From: Thiohalophilus sp.
Lineage (GTDB): Bacteria; Pseudomonadota; Gammaproteobacteria; UBA6429; Thiohalophilaceae
DNA: 64,000 nucleotides
Reading direction: 5' to 3'
Assembly (NCBI RefSeq): GCF_034521165.1
Contig: NZ_JAXHMV010000016.1
Coordinates: forward strand, 1 to 64,000
The number at the start of each line of letters is the position of its first letter. Position 1 is the stretch's first letter. The notes under the pieces are model-generated. The model had not been told where the DNA came from, searched no databases, and worked only from the letters and a program-made list of their open reading frames with translations. Both the position numbers and the translations under genes were made by a program. Shown here one piece after another: positions 1 through 7,964 of the stretch.

Positions 1-2
1 GC

Positions 3-839
3 ATCAGTGTTTATATTATCTGTGCCTCACTGGTGCTGTTGATTGCCTTTGCTCGCCTCTATCTTGGCATTCACTGGCTGAGTGATATCCTCGGTGGCAT
101 ATTACTGGGACTGATCTGGGTCGGCCTGCTGGGCATCGGCTATCGGCGCCATATCGAATCACCCCCGTTACCCCTCAAAACCCTGAGTTATCCGATCCCG
201 CTGATTTTAATCCTGCTGGTGGCCTATCCGACAAGCCAGCTGGACAAGGGGCTCCCGGAACCGGTCGAAACAACCCAGCATTACCGACTGAGCATGACCG
301 GCTGGCAACAAACCGGCTGGCAAGCGCTGCAGCAGTATCGATCCGATCTGCTACAGCAGCAAAAGTACCCGCTTAACCTGCAATGGGCCGCAAACCGACA
401 AGCGATCATCACCACCCTGAAAGACCTGGGCTGGCAACACCGCGGCGAGTCTCACTGGCGCGGCTGGTTGCGGCCTTCCACGCCGATCGAGGAGCTGCCT
501 GTCATTCCGCATCTGCATGAAGGGCGCTATGAAACTCTGCTCTTTGTACGATTCAACGAGCAAATGCAGCGACTGTTGACCGTGCGACTGTGGCAATCGG
601 ATCTGTTCGTACAACATGATGCCCGGGAAGTCCCGTTGTGGGTCGGCGAGGTGGCCTATCTCGAAACAGTGCGTATCGGGCCGCTCAAATATCTGAAAAC
701 TGCTGATGATTTCAATCGGGCGCTGGACAGTTTCCTCGGTGATCTGGCTAACCAGATACTGACAACCCGGCACGAAGCCGGTTCGTTGCCGATTATCCTG
801 CTAAGAGAAAAGCCGGGACAGCAGACGGACAGAGAATAA
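3..839 (+). CDS. PAP2-family membrane phosphatase with LssY-like C-terminal domain (5' partial)
   Basis: The reading frame is open to the left edge, so the N-terminus lies outside the window. The first visible part is a membrane segment followed by R-x5-H-x3-D (RLYLGIHWLSD), which matches the third PAP2 phosphatase motif with its catalytic histidine, and then two more hydrophobic segments. The remaining ~190 residues are soluble and resemble the LssY C-terminal domain found after PAP2 domains in some bacterial membrane proteins. By family it would remove phosphate from a lipid phosphate or pyrophosphate at the membrane; the substrate is unknown. The family call is firm for the PAP2 end and less so for the LssY-like part. 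Confidence 0.75.
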   Translation: MSVYIICASLVLLIAFARLYLGIHWLSDILGGILLGLIWVGLLGIGYRRHIESPPLPLKTLSYPIPLILILLVAYPTSQLDKGLPEPVETTQHYRLSMTGWQQTGWQALQQYRSDLLQQQKYPLNLQWAANRQAIITTLKDLGWQHRGESHWRGWLRPSTPIEELPVIPHLHEGRYETLLFVRFNEQMQRLLTVRLWQSDLFVQHDAREVPLWVGEVAYLETVRIGPLKYLKTADDFNRALDSFLGDLANQILTTRHEAGSLPIILLREKPGQQTDRE

Positions 840-854
840 CCCGGGCCTGGGTTT

Positions 855-1439
855 TCAATCTCCGGGCTGCTGTTTCAATACCGCGGCGACTTCTGCGAGC
901 TTCTGGCTGGCATTATCAACACTGAGTAAACGCTGTTTGACTTCCATATCCAGCGGCAACAATTCTATCAGGCGCGAAGCCACCCAATCCTCGTCATCCA
1001 GATGTTTCTGCATTGTTGAATAAGGTGGTTCCAGCTGGCTCAGGATATTGTCCAGTATACGGGCCAGGTACTGCTGTGAATCGGGCAGTGAACCACCGAT
1101 AATTTCCGGCAACAGTTCCACCTCGGCTTCGATGGACTGGTTCTTGTTTATCTGGCGTGACAGGATACTGAAACGCTGTTCACCTTCGAGTGTCACCCCC
1201 AGCATGCCATCGGGGCGGCGATTCCAGTAGCGGATCTTGCATAGTGTTCCGACATTATAGGTTTCAGCGGCCTTGCCGACTTCCTGGCCCTGCTGAATCA
1301 ACACCACACCAATACCGCAATCGGTGCGCAGGCACTGGCTTACCATATCCAGATAACGCGGCTCGAAAATACGCAGCGGCAACACGCCGCCGGGGAACAG
1401 AACGGTGTTGAGGGGAAACAGGGGAAGGGTGACTTTCAT
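855..1439 (-). CDS. LON substrate-binding domain protein
   Basis: This 194-residue protein starts with LPLFPLNTVLFPGG and contains RIFEPRYLDM, typical of the N-terminal substrate-binding domain of Lon protease. There is no AAA+ ATPase or Ser-Lys protease domain, so it is the stand-alone LON-domain type. It could bind unfolded proteins or act as an adaptor, but no function is established for this family. It follows ubiX by 24 nt on the same strand and is probably the last gene of the mpl-ubiX run. It is convergent with the PAP2 gene. Confidence 0.88.
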   Translation of the reverse strand: MKVTLPLFPLNTVLFPGGVLPLRIFEPRYLDMVSQCLRTDCGIGVVLIQQGQEVGKAAETYNVGTLCKIRYWNRRPDGMLGVTLEGEQRFSILSRQINKNQSIEAEVELLPEIIGGSLPDSQQYLARILDNILSQLEPPYSTMQKHLDDEDWVASRLIELLPLDMEVKQRLLSVDNASQKLAEVAAVLKQQPGD

Positions 1440-1463
1440 CGACTTACTACCCGCTCATGCGAC

Positions 1464-2090
1464 TCATTCGGGAACAGGCTCGCCCCAGGAGCGGGTCAGG
1501 GACTGTTCGATACCCAGATGTTCCAGAATCCGGGCAACAACGAAATCGACCAGATCCGAAACACTCTGCGGCTGGTAGTAAAAGCCGGGATTGGCCGGCA
1601 TGATGGTGGCGCCGACACGGGACAAACGTAACATATTCTCCAGATGGATGACTGACAGAGGCATTTCCCGCACCACCATGATCAATTTGCGCTGCTCTTT
1701 GAGCATCACGTCCGCGGCCCGTTCAATCAGGTTATCGCTATTGCCATTGGCCACCGCCGCCAGTGTGCCGGTCGTGCAGGGGCAGATCACCATGTGACCG
1801 GCATTATGCGAGCCACTGGCGATAGGCGCGGTCCATTGCTCTTTACCAAATACGGTCAACAATCCCGGATCGGCCTGGTAGTACTCGGTAAACCAGGCCT
1901 GCATGTCCGCCGGGCGAGAGGGAATATCCAGTTCACTTTCCATTTGCAGCACCATCTGCGCCGCCTTGGAAACCAGCAGATACACGGGTTGTTGTTTCTC
2001 CAGCAGGCACTGCAGCAAACGCAGGGCGTAAGGCGCTCCCGAGGCGCCGGTCATGGCCAGTATGACAGGGCGTTTAACCGATTCGGACAT
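1464..2090 (-). CDS. ubiX: Flavin prenyltransferase UbiX
   Basis: The product (208 aa) makes prenylated FMN from FMN and dimethylallyl phosphate, the cofactor that UbiD decarboxylase needs in ubiquinone biosynthesis. The N-terminal flavin-binding loop GASGAPYA is at residues 15-22, and the conserved CPCTTGTLA and VVREMPLS segments are present. Length is normal for UbiX. It lies 18 nt downstream of mpl, a pairing common in Gammaproteobacteria. No ubiD is present in the window. Confidence 0.95.
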   Translation of the reverse strand: MSESVKRPVILAMTGASGAPYALRLLQCLLEKQQPVYLLVSKAAQMVLQMESELDIPSRPADMQAWFTEYYQADPGLLTVFGKEQWTAPIASGSHNAGHMVICPCTTGTLAAVANGNSDNLIERAADVMLKEQRKLIMVVREMPLSVIHLENMLRLSRVGATIMPANPGFYYQPQSVSDLVDFVVARILEHLGIEQSLTRSWGEPVPE

Positions 2091-2108
2091 AATTCTCAGC
2101 CTTGATAT

Positions 2109-3476
2109 TTATTGGACACATTCGTCCTGCTGCAGGCGCTCCAGCAGTCGCTGATGCAGGTTCTCAAACCCGCCGTTACTCATAATCAACACATGCGTGT
2201 CGCCATCGATCTGTTGCAGGATATGCTCGAGAATCGCCCCGGTACTGTCGACCACGCTCACCGGCACCGTAGCCTGATCAAATATAGCAGCCATATCCCA
2301 GGATAAACCAGCGGGACGCAACACAATCACCCTGTCCGCCTGTGCCAGCGCCGCCGGCAGGGCCTCGCGCTGTACGCCCAGACGCATGGTATTGGAACGC
2401 GGCTCCAGCACGGCGATAATCGGCGCCTTGCCCACATGGCGGCGCAGCCCATTGAGCGTGGTGGCAATCGCGGTGGGATGATGGGCGAAATCGTCATAGA
2501 CCGTCACGCCGTTGACCTTGCCGCGGATCTCCATACGCCGTTTGATATTGCGAAAATCACTCAGCGATTCAATCGCCAAACCGGCCGGTACACCGGCATG
2601 GCGTGCCGCCGCAATCGCCGCCAGGGCATTTTCCACATTGTGCTGGCCGAACAACGCCCATTCGACCCGCCCCTGTGTCCGGCCCTGAAACTGCACCTCG
2701 AATGCCGAACCATCTTCGTGAATCAGATTGGCTGACCAGCCATCGGCATGGTTTATGGACTCCACCGGTGTCCAGCAGCCCATTGCCATCACCTCCTCTA
2801 ACGCCGGGCTTGCATGGTTGGCAATGATCAGACCATTGCCGGGCACAGTGCGCACCAGGTGATGAAACTGGGTCTGGATAGCAGCCAGATCAGGAAAAAT
2901 ATCCGCATGATCATATTCCAGGTTATTCATGATCAGAGTACGCGGCCGGTAATGGACAAACTTGGAACGCTTGTCGAAAAAAGCGGTGTCATATTCATCG
3001 GCTTCCACCACGAAAAAGGGGGCCTGCCCGATGCGGCTGCTGACGCCAAAGTTGGCCGGCACACCGCCGATCAAAAACCCGGGTTCAAGGTGATTCGCTT
3101 CCAGCATCCAGGCCAGCATACTGGCGGTGGTGCTTTTGCCATGGGTGCCGGCGACTCCCAGTACCCAGCGCGATGCAAGCACATGTTGCGACAGCCACTG
3201 CGGCCCTGACGTATAGGGAATTCCCTCATCCAGGATATACTCAACTGCCGGATTACCGCGTGACAACGCATTGCCGATAACAACACAATCCGGGCGCGGC
3301 TCAAGATGCGCTGGTGCATAGCCCTCCATCAGCGTAATCCCCTGCTCTTCGAGCTGAGTACTCATGGGGGGATAGACACTGGCATCGGAGCCGGTCACCG
3401 TGTAGCCCAGCTGACGGGCCAAAATAGCAATACCACCCATAAATGTGCCGCAAATACCGAGAATGTGAATGTGCAT
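2109..3476 (-). CDS. mpl: UDP-N-acetylmuramate:tripeptide ligase Mpl
   Basis: Mur ligase of 455 aa that joins L-Ala-gamma-D-Glu-meso-DAP to UDP-MurNAc, so that cell-wall peptides can be recycled. A Rossmann-like start (HILGICGTFMGG) precedes the ATP-binding loop GTHGKST at residues 110-116; the central domain has NNLEYDHADIF and the C-terminal domain has DDFAHHPTAI, all typical of Mpl rather than MurC. It is the first or second gene of a leftward run with ubiX. The start is supported by the N-terminal match to the family. Its presence implies peptidoglycan recycling with a meso-DAP wall. Confidence 0.96.
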   Translation of the reverse strand: MHIHILGICGTFMGGIAILARQLGYTVTGSDASVYPPMSTQLEEQGITLMEGYAPAHLEPRPDCVVIGNALSRGNPAVEYILDEGIPYTSGPQWLSQHVLASRWVLGVAGTHGKSTTASMLAWMLEANHLEPGFLIGGVPANFGVSSRIGQAPFFVVEADEYDTAFFDKRSKFVHYRPRTLIMNNLEYDHADIFPDLAAIQTQFHHLVRTVPGNGLIIANHASPALEEVMAMGCWTPVESINHADGWSANLIHEDGSAFEVQFQGRTQGRVEWALFGQHNVENALAAIAAARHAGVPAGLAIESLSDFRNIKRRMEIRGKVNGVTVYDDFAHHPTAIATTLNGLRRHVGKAPIIAVLEPRSNTMRLGVQREALPAALAQADRVIVLRPAGLSWDMAAIFDQATVPVSVVDSTGAILEHILQQIDGDTHVLIMSNGGFENLHQRLLERLQQDECVQ

Positions 3477-3504
3477 GCGTGACCCAGTGTGTTCCGGATT
3501 AAGT

Positions 3505-4041
3505 TCAGTTCGCCTCTGGCAGCAGTGTGTTGAATGCCGCCAACCCCAGAATCAGATAACCAATAGCAATGATAACACCGGTCAGCCGATGAACCGACAG
3601 GGCATGAGAGAGAATGTGTCCGACAATCACCAGACTCCAGATTTGCATCGCCATGATAATCAGCGATGCCATGGTAAAGTTTTGCGGATTGAGGCGGGTA
3701 ATATAATCCAGGGGTAACATTAACAGCGAGAGAATCACCCCGGTTCCGGTCAGTGCCGTCAGCGTCTGGACGATTCGTGCACGGTACCCGAACATCGTCA
3801 GCAAGGCCGCCGTGATCGACAGCATAAGCAGGGTATGCAGCAGCAGAATGCCGGCCAGCTGGCCGACAGTTACTCCGGGTAGCAGCAGATTGACGCGCAG
3901 ATTATCGATAGCATAGCCGAGGATCAGCAACAATAGCAGCAGTGGCGACGAATAGGGCACATCCTCCGGCCCCTTGCGCAGCAAACAGATTTCCCAGAAG
4001 CGCGTCACCAGGGGTCTGGTATAGGCCAATAACCGGTTACT
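3505..4041 (-). CDS. Yip1-like integral membrane protein
   Basis: Small protein of about 178 aa with a short soluble start (RFWEICLLRKGPEDVPYS) and then about five hydrophobic segments. This architecture is like the YIP1 family of bacterial inner membrane proteins of unknown function. The ORF could begin at a GTG four codons earlier, but the ATG at 4041 sits after a GGTGG stretch and is preferred. It lies 28 nt upstream of mpl on the same strand and may be cotranscribed with it. I cannot assign a function. Confidence 0.7.
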   Translation of the reverse strand, partial: SNRLLAYTRPLVTRFWEICLLRKGPEDVPYSSPLLLLLLILGYAIDNLRVNLLLPGVTVGQLAGILLLHTLLMLSITAALLTMFGYRARIVQTLTALTGTGVILSLLMLPLDYITRLNPQNFTMASLIIMAMQIWSLVIVGHILSHALSVHRLTGVIIAIGYLILGLAAFNTLLPEAN

Positions 4042-4133
4042 CATTACAACCACCCGTATTGCGTCTGTTATCTGCGTGTAACGGCATTTGATTCAGTGGA
4101 TAATATCGGGTGGAACTGGTAGTGTCCTCACCC

Positions 4134-5288
4134 ATGTCAAATTACCAATATATCGAGACTATACCGCAACTTGAAGCGGCCTGCGAAACCCTTCGCCTCA
4201 GCCCGGTGCTGGCGCTGGACACCGAGTTCATGCGCGAAAAGACCTATTATGCCCGGCTTTGTCTTATCCAGATTGCCAGCGAGGATCAGGTCTATATTCT
4301 TGACCCGCTGCGCCTTGAACATCTGCAGCCCTTGTATGAGTTATTATACGATCCTGCCATTCTCAAGCTGCTGCATGCCGGGCGCCAGGATCTGGAACTG
4401 TTCTATGACCTGACCGGCAGGATCCCCGCGCCGGTGTTCGACACCCAGATTGCCGCCACCCTGCTGGGTTTTGCCGACCAGATCGGTTATGGCGCGCTGG
4501 TGGAAAAAGTTCTCGGCGTACAACTGGACAAGTCCCATGCCCGCACTGACTGGGCCCAGCGCCCGCTCTCAGACAAACAGCTGGCTTATGCCGCCGATGA
4601 TGTCGTCTATCTGATGCAGCTCTATCCGGAAATTGACCGTCGCCTGCAAAAGCTCGGCCGCGAAGCATGGCTGACAGAGGATTTTGCCGCCCTCTCCGAC
4701 CCGGGCTTGTATCAAAACGACCCGGCGCAGAGCTGGCAACGGGTCAGTGGCCATGGTCGACTGAAGCCACGACAACTGGCGGCCTTGCAGGGTCTGGCCA
4801 CCTGGCGAGAACAACGCGCCCAGAAACTGAACAAGCCCCGTAAATGGATACTGAGTGACGATGTGCTGTTGAACCTGGCGCAACGACTGCCTGACAAACC
4901 GGACAAGCTGGCCGCCATCCGCGGCTTGCCCGAATCGGTGGTACGGGATTACGGCAACCAGCTACTTGAAGCAATCCGGCAGGCCCGTACCTTACCCGAG
5001 GCCGAACTCCCGCAAACCCGGGATCGATTTATTCCCGATCGCGATCAGGAGTTGCTCATCGACAGTCTCTTGCTCTATCTCAAGTATCTGGCATTCAACA
5101 GCCAGATCAGTCCGGCAACACTGGCCAATCGCAAGGAAATAGAACGCCTGCTCAGAGGTGAGCGTGACCTGGCACTACTCAAGGGCTGGCGCGAACATAT
5201 TGCCGGCCAACCAATGCTTGATATGCTGGAAGGTAAAACGGTAATTCAAATCCACAATGGACAGCTGCAAATCCACAACGCAGACTAA
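4134..5288 (+). CDS. rnd: Ribonuclease D
   Basis: 3'-5' exoribonuclease (384 aa from the ATG at 4134) that trims tRNA and other structured RNA 3' ends. The DEDD exonuclease domain opens with DTEFMRE (Asp29 and Glu31 bind metal); the third motif is YAADDVVYL. The C-terminal half contains HRDC-type helical domains (PRKWILSDDVLLNLA). An in-frame GTG at 4110 would add eight residues, but the ATG gives the usual RNase D N-terminus. It is divergent from the Yip1-like gene and followed by a phospholipase D-family gene after 61 nt. Confidence 0.95.
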   Translation: MSNYQYIETIPQLEAACETLRLSPVLALDTEFMREKTYYARLCLIQIASEDQVYILDPLRLEHLQPLYELLYDPAILKLLHAGRQDLELFYDLTGRIPAPVFDTQIAATLLGFADQIGYGALVEKVLGVQLDKSHARTDWAQRPLSDKQLAYAADDVVYLMQLYPEIDRRLQKLGREAWLTEDFAALSDPGLYQNDPAQSWQRVSGHGRLKPRQLAALQGLATWREQRAQKLNKPRKWILSDDVLLNLAQRLPDKPDKLAAIRGLPESVVRDYGNQLLEAIRQARTLPEAELPQTRDRFIPDRDQELLIDSLLLYLKYLAFNSQISPATLANRKEIERLLRGERDLALLKGWREHIAGQPMLDMLEGKTVIQIHNGQLQIHNAD

Positions 5289-5349
5289 ACCCGCTGGCAC
5301 GACACTGCCACCCGGATTACAGCCATAGCGACTGACTGTTTGCCTGATC

Positions 5350-6504
5350 ATGCCCCTGCCCGTTAAACAAGCCAATCACTTCCACTGGCATACCGGCTGC
5401 CGATTTACCTTGCTGGTGGACGGGGAGCAATACTTCCCGGCGATGCTGGCGGCGATTGATCGCGCAAAACAGTTTATTTTGCTGGAACTTTACCTGGTGG
5501 AATCCGGGCATATGACTCGCCGTTTTATCAAGGCGCTGATCAGGGCCCGTCAGCGGGGCGTGTCCGTTTATATGCTGCTGGATGACTATGGCGCCCGATT
5601 CCTGGAACTGCTGGATCGCGAGATTCTGCTGGCCCAGGATATCAAGCTGGTCTTTTTCAATCCATTTGATTACCGACGCTTCTATCGCAGCCTGCGCCGC
5701 GACCATCGCAAACTGCTACTGGTCGACGGCCTCACGGCCTTCACCGGCGGCACCGGCCTGAGTGACGCGTTTGCCCCGCCGTTCGAACCGCAACGGGCCT
5801 GGCATGAAGTGATGGTGCAAATTGAAGGCCCGGTGGTAGCTGACTGGGAACAGGTATTTTCCCGCACCTGGAAAACCGTTACCGGCCAGTTACCGGAGTT
5901 ACCCGCTTGTAGCAAGCAACAGTACAGCCCCGGGCAGTCGGGTCGCGTCGCCCTGTCCGCCGGATTGACCTTGCAGGAAATCAAACGGGCTTTTATCAAA
6001 CAGGTCCGCACTGCCCGCCAGCGCGTCTGGTTGACCACCCCCTACTTCATTCCTTCGCGCAAGATTCGCCGTGCCCTGGTCCGTCGCGCCAGGGCCGGCG
6101 TCGATGTCCGGCTTCTATTACCCGGTCCCCTGAGTGACCATCCCTGGGTGTCGCATGCCGCGCGCGGGTTTTATCATCGGTTATTACGCCATGGCATCCG
6201 GATATTTGAATATCAGCCCCGTTTTACCCACGCCAAGATCGGCCTGTGCGATAACTGGTGCACAATAGGTTCCAGCAACCTGGATCGCTGGAACCAGCAC
6301 TGGAACCTGGACGCAAACCAGGAAATCGACGCCGGGGATTTCGCCTCACAGGTGGCAGAATTATTTGAAACCGACTTCGCACAAAGTCTGGAAATTGATC
6401 TTGATGACTGGCAGACCCGTTCAGGACGACAACGGCTTCAGGAATGGCTGGCAGCCCGTCTGGTTATGCTGATCGAGTTTGTCGCACGCCGTTACCGAAA
6501 ATAG
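5350..6504 (+). CDS. Cardiolipin synthase-like phospholipase D family enzyme
   Basis: Phospholipase D superfamily protein (384 aa) with two complete HKD motifs: His119-Lys121-Asp126 (HRKLLLVD) and His294-Lys296-Asp301 (HAKIGLCD), followed by GSSNLD. It lacks N-terminal membrane segments, which fits the ClsB type of cardiolipin synthase, an enzyme that condenses phospholipids to cardiolipin at the inner membrane. Other PLD-family activities cannot be excluded. A bidirectional terminator-like hairpin separates it from the convergent adk gene. Confidence 0.85.
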   Translation: MPLPVKQANHFHWHTGCRFTLLVDGEQYFPAMLAAIDRAKQFILLELYLVESGHMTRRFIKALIRARQRGVSVYMLLDDYGARFLELLDREILLAQDIKLVFFNPFDYRRFYRSLRRDHRKLLLVDGLTAFTGGTGLSDAFAPPFEPQRAWHEVMVQIEGPVVADWEQVFSRTWKTVTGQLPELPACSKQQYSPGQSGRVALSAGLTLQEIKRAFIKQVRTARQRVWLTTPYFIPSRKIRRALVRRARAGVDVRLLLPGPLSDHPWVSHAARGFYHRLLRHGIRIFEYQPRFTHAKIGLCDNWCTIGSSNLDRWNQHWNLDANQEIDAGDFASQVAELFETDFAQSLEIDLDDWQTRSGRQRLQEWLAARLVMLIEFVARRYRK

Positions 6505-6520
6505 TCCGAAGCCCAACATA

Positions 6521-6546
6521 AAAAAAGGGGCCGAAGCCCCCTTTTT
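6521..6546. terminator. Bidirectional Rho-independent terminator between cls-like gene and adk
   Basis: An A-run, a GC-rich stem (GGGGC-CGAA-GCCCC) and a T-run lie between the stop codons of two convergent genes. The A/T flanks make it functional in both directions by form. Confidence 0.85.
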
Positions 6547-6549
6547 CAC

Positions 6550-7806
6550 CTAGCGCCGCCTTCTGGCGCTTTTCTTCCCGGCCTTCTTTTTGGCCTTTTT
6601 CTTGGCGACTTTTTTCTTCGCTTTCTTCTTGGCCTTTTTCTTGGCGACCTTCTTCTTGGCTTTCTTTTTGGCCTTCTTCTTCGCTACCTTTTTCCTGGCG
6701 GCTTTCTTCTTCGCCTTTTTCTTGGTCACTTTTTTCTTGGCCGCTTTCTTCTTGGCCTTTTTCTTGGCGACTTTCTTCTTCGCTTTCTTCTTGGCGACTT
6801 TTTTCTTGGCGGCTTTCTTTTTGGCTACCTTCTTCTTGGCGGCTTTTTTCTTCGCCACCTTCTTCTTGGCAGCCTTTTTCGCGACTTTCTTCTTGGCTAC
6901 CTTCTTCTTGGCGGCTTTTTTCTTCGCCACCTTCTTCTTGGCAGCCTTTTTCGCGACTTTCTTCTTGGCTACCTTCTTCTTGGCGGCTTTCTTTTTGCTG
7001 CTGCTCTTCTTGGCTGCCACCTTTTTCTTGGCGGCTTTTTTCTTCGTCGTCGTCTTCTTGCTGCCGGTTTTCTTCTTCGCCGCGGTCTTCTTCTTGGCAG
7101 TCTTCTTCTTGCTTGCCGCCTTTTTCGTCGCCGGTCTGGCTGCGGCACTTTCCGTGCCCGGCAGGCTGGCCAGGATGCGTTCTATCGCGGCGAATATATC
7201 GCTGATTTCACCCACACCCTGGACCGTACGCAGTTTGCCCTGACGACGGTAGTAATCGATCAGCGGGGCGGTCTGCTCCTGGTAAACATCCAGGCGCTTG
7301 CGAATGGTCTCTTCGTTATCATCTTCGCGCCGGGTCAGCTTGCCACCACACTTGTCGCAAACCCCTTCGATGCGCGGCGGGGAGAAATAGATATTGTACA
7401 TCTGACCGCAGGAGCTGCAGGTACGGCGCCCGGTCAGGCGCTTGACCAGCACATTCATGTCCACGTCGATCAGCAGACTGACCTGCAGCGGCTTGCCCAT
7501 GTCCCCGAGCAACTGGTCGAGGGACTCCGCCTGGGCCGTATTGCGTGGAAATCCGTCCAGGATGAAGCCCTTATCGGTATCCGGTCGCGACAGGCGCTCG
7601 CGAATCATGCCCAGTACGATGTCATCGGAGACCAGCTGTCCCGCATCCATCGCGGCCTTGGCCTGCATACCCAGCGGGGTTCCCTTGGAGACCGCTTCGC
7701 GCAGCAGATCCCCGGTTGAAATCTGCGGTATGCCGTATTTTTCTACCAGCAGTTTAGCCTGGGTGCCTTTACCACCACCCGGCGCACCAATTAGTACGAT
7801 TCTCAT
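6550..7806 (-). CDS. adk: Adenylate kinase with long histone H1-like Lys/Ala tail
   Basis: The first ~217 residues are a full adenylate kinase (AMP + ATP to 2 ADP): P-loop GAPGGGKGT at 7-15, the FPR segment near 86-88, and a LID with four zinc-type cysteines (Cys130, 133, 150, 153), the Cys4 form. Residues ~221-418 are almost entirely K, A and V in AAKKKVAKKK-like units, like the AlgP/histone H1-type tails that bind DNA or polyanions. A normal Adk is about 215 residues, so the tail nearly doubles it. There is no stop codon or frameshift between the parts, and the DNA of the tail contains a perfect 72-bp tandem repeat. The core call is certain; a nucleic-acid binding role for the tail is inference. 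Confidence 0.95.
   Translation of the reverse strand: MRIVLIGAPGGGKGTQAKLLVEKYGIPQISTGDLLREAVSKGTPLGMQAKAAMDAGQLVSDDIVLGMIRERLSRPDTDKGFILDGFPRNTAQAESLDQLLGDMGKPLQVSLLIDVDMNVLVKRLTGRRTCSSCGQMYNIYFSPPRIEGVCDKCGGKLTRREDDNEETIRKRLDVYQEQTAPLIDYYRRQGKLRTVQGVGEISDIFAAIERILASLPGTESAAARPATKKAASKKKTAKKKTAAKKKTGSKKTTTKKKAAKKKVAAKKSSSKKKAAKKKVAKKKVAKKAAKKKVAKKKAAKKKVAKKKVAKKAAKKKVAKKKAAKKKVAKKKAAKKKVAKKKAKKKVAKKKAKKKAAKKKVTKKKAKKKAARKKVAKKKAKKKAKKKVAKKKAKKKAKKKVAKKKAKKKAGKKSARRRR
6821..6990 (-). repeat. adk: Perfect 72-bp tandem repeat inside the adk tail
   Basis: The sequence repeats itself without mismatch at a period of 72 bp (24 codons) over about 2.3 copies; copy one of the core is 6841-6912 and copy two 6913-6984. 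The rest of the tail (about 6560-7130) is a looser repeat of short Lys/Ala codon blocks. The period keeps the reading frame, so copy number can change without breaking the gene. Confidence 0.9.
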
Positions 7807-7964
7807 TGTTTTCTATACTCCGTTGGCTGTATTTGTCTTGAGTCAGGCTTGCACTGAAAATTCTTGTCGTTAACAGACTGCCGTCTGTGTGCACATGTTG
7901 ATTAAAACTAATCCCTGATATGGGCCAAGTCAATGTGAATCCGCCGCAATTTTGACCACTTTGA

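Noticed and set aside
6821..6990. Possible CRISPR-like repeat
   Set aside because: The repeats are contiguous, without spacers, and encode part of the adk tail.
6590..7243. Phe/Ala/Leu-rich frame opposite the adk tail
   Set aside because: It is the complement of the Lys/Ala codon repeat and would be an implausible all-hydrophobic protein.
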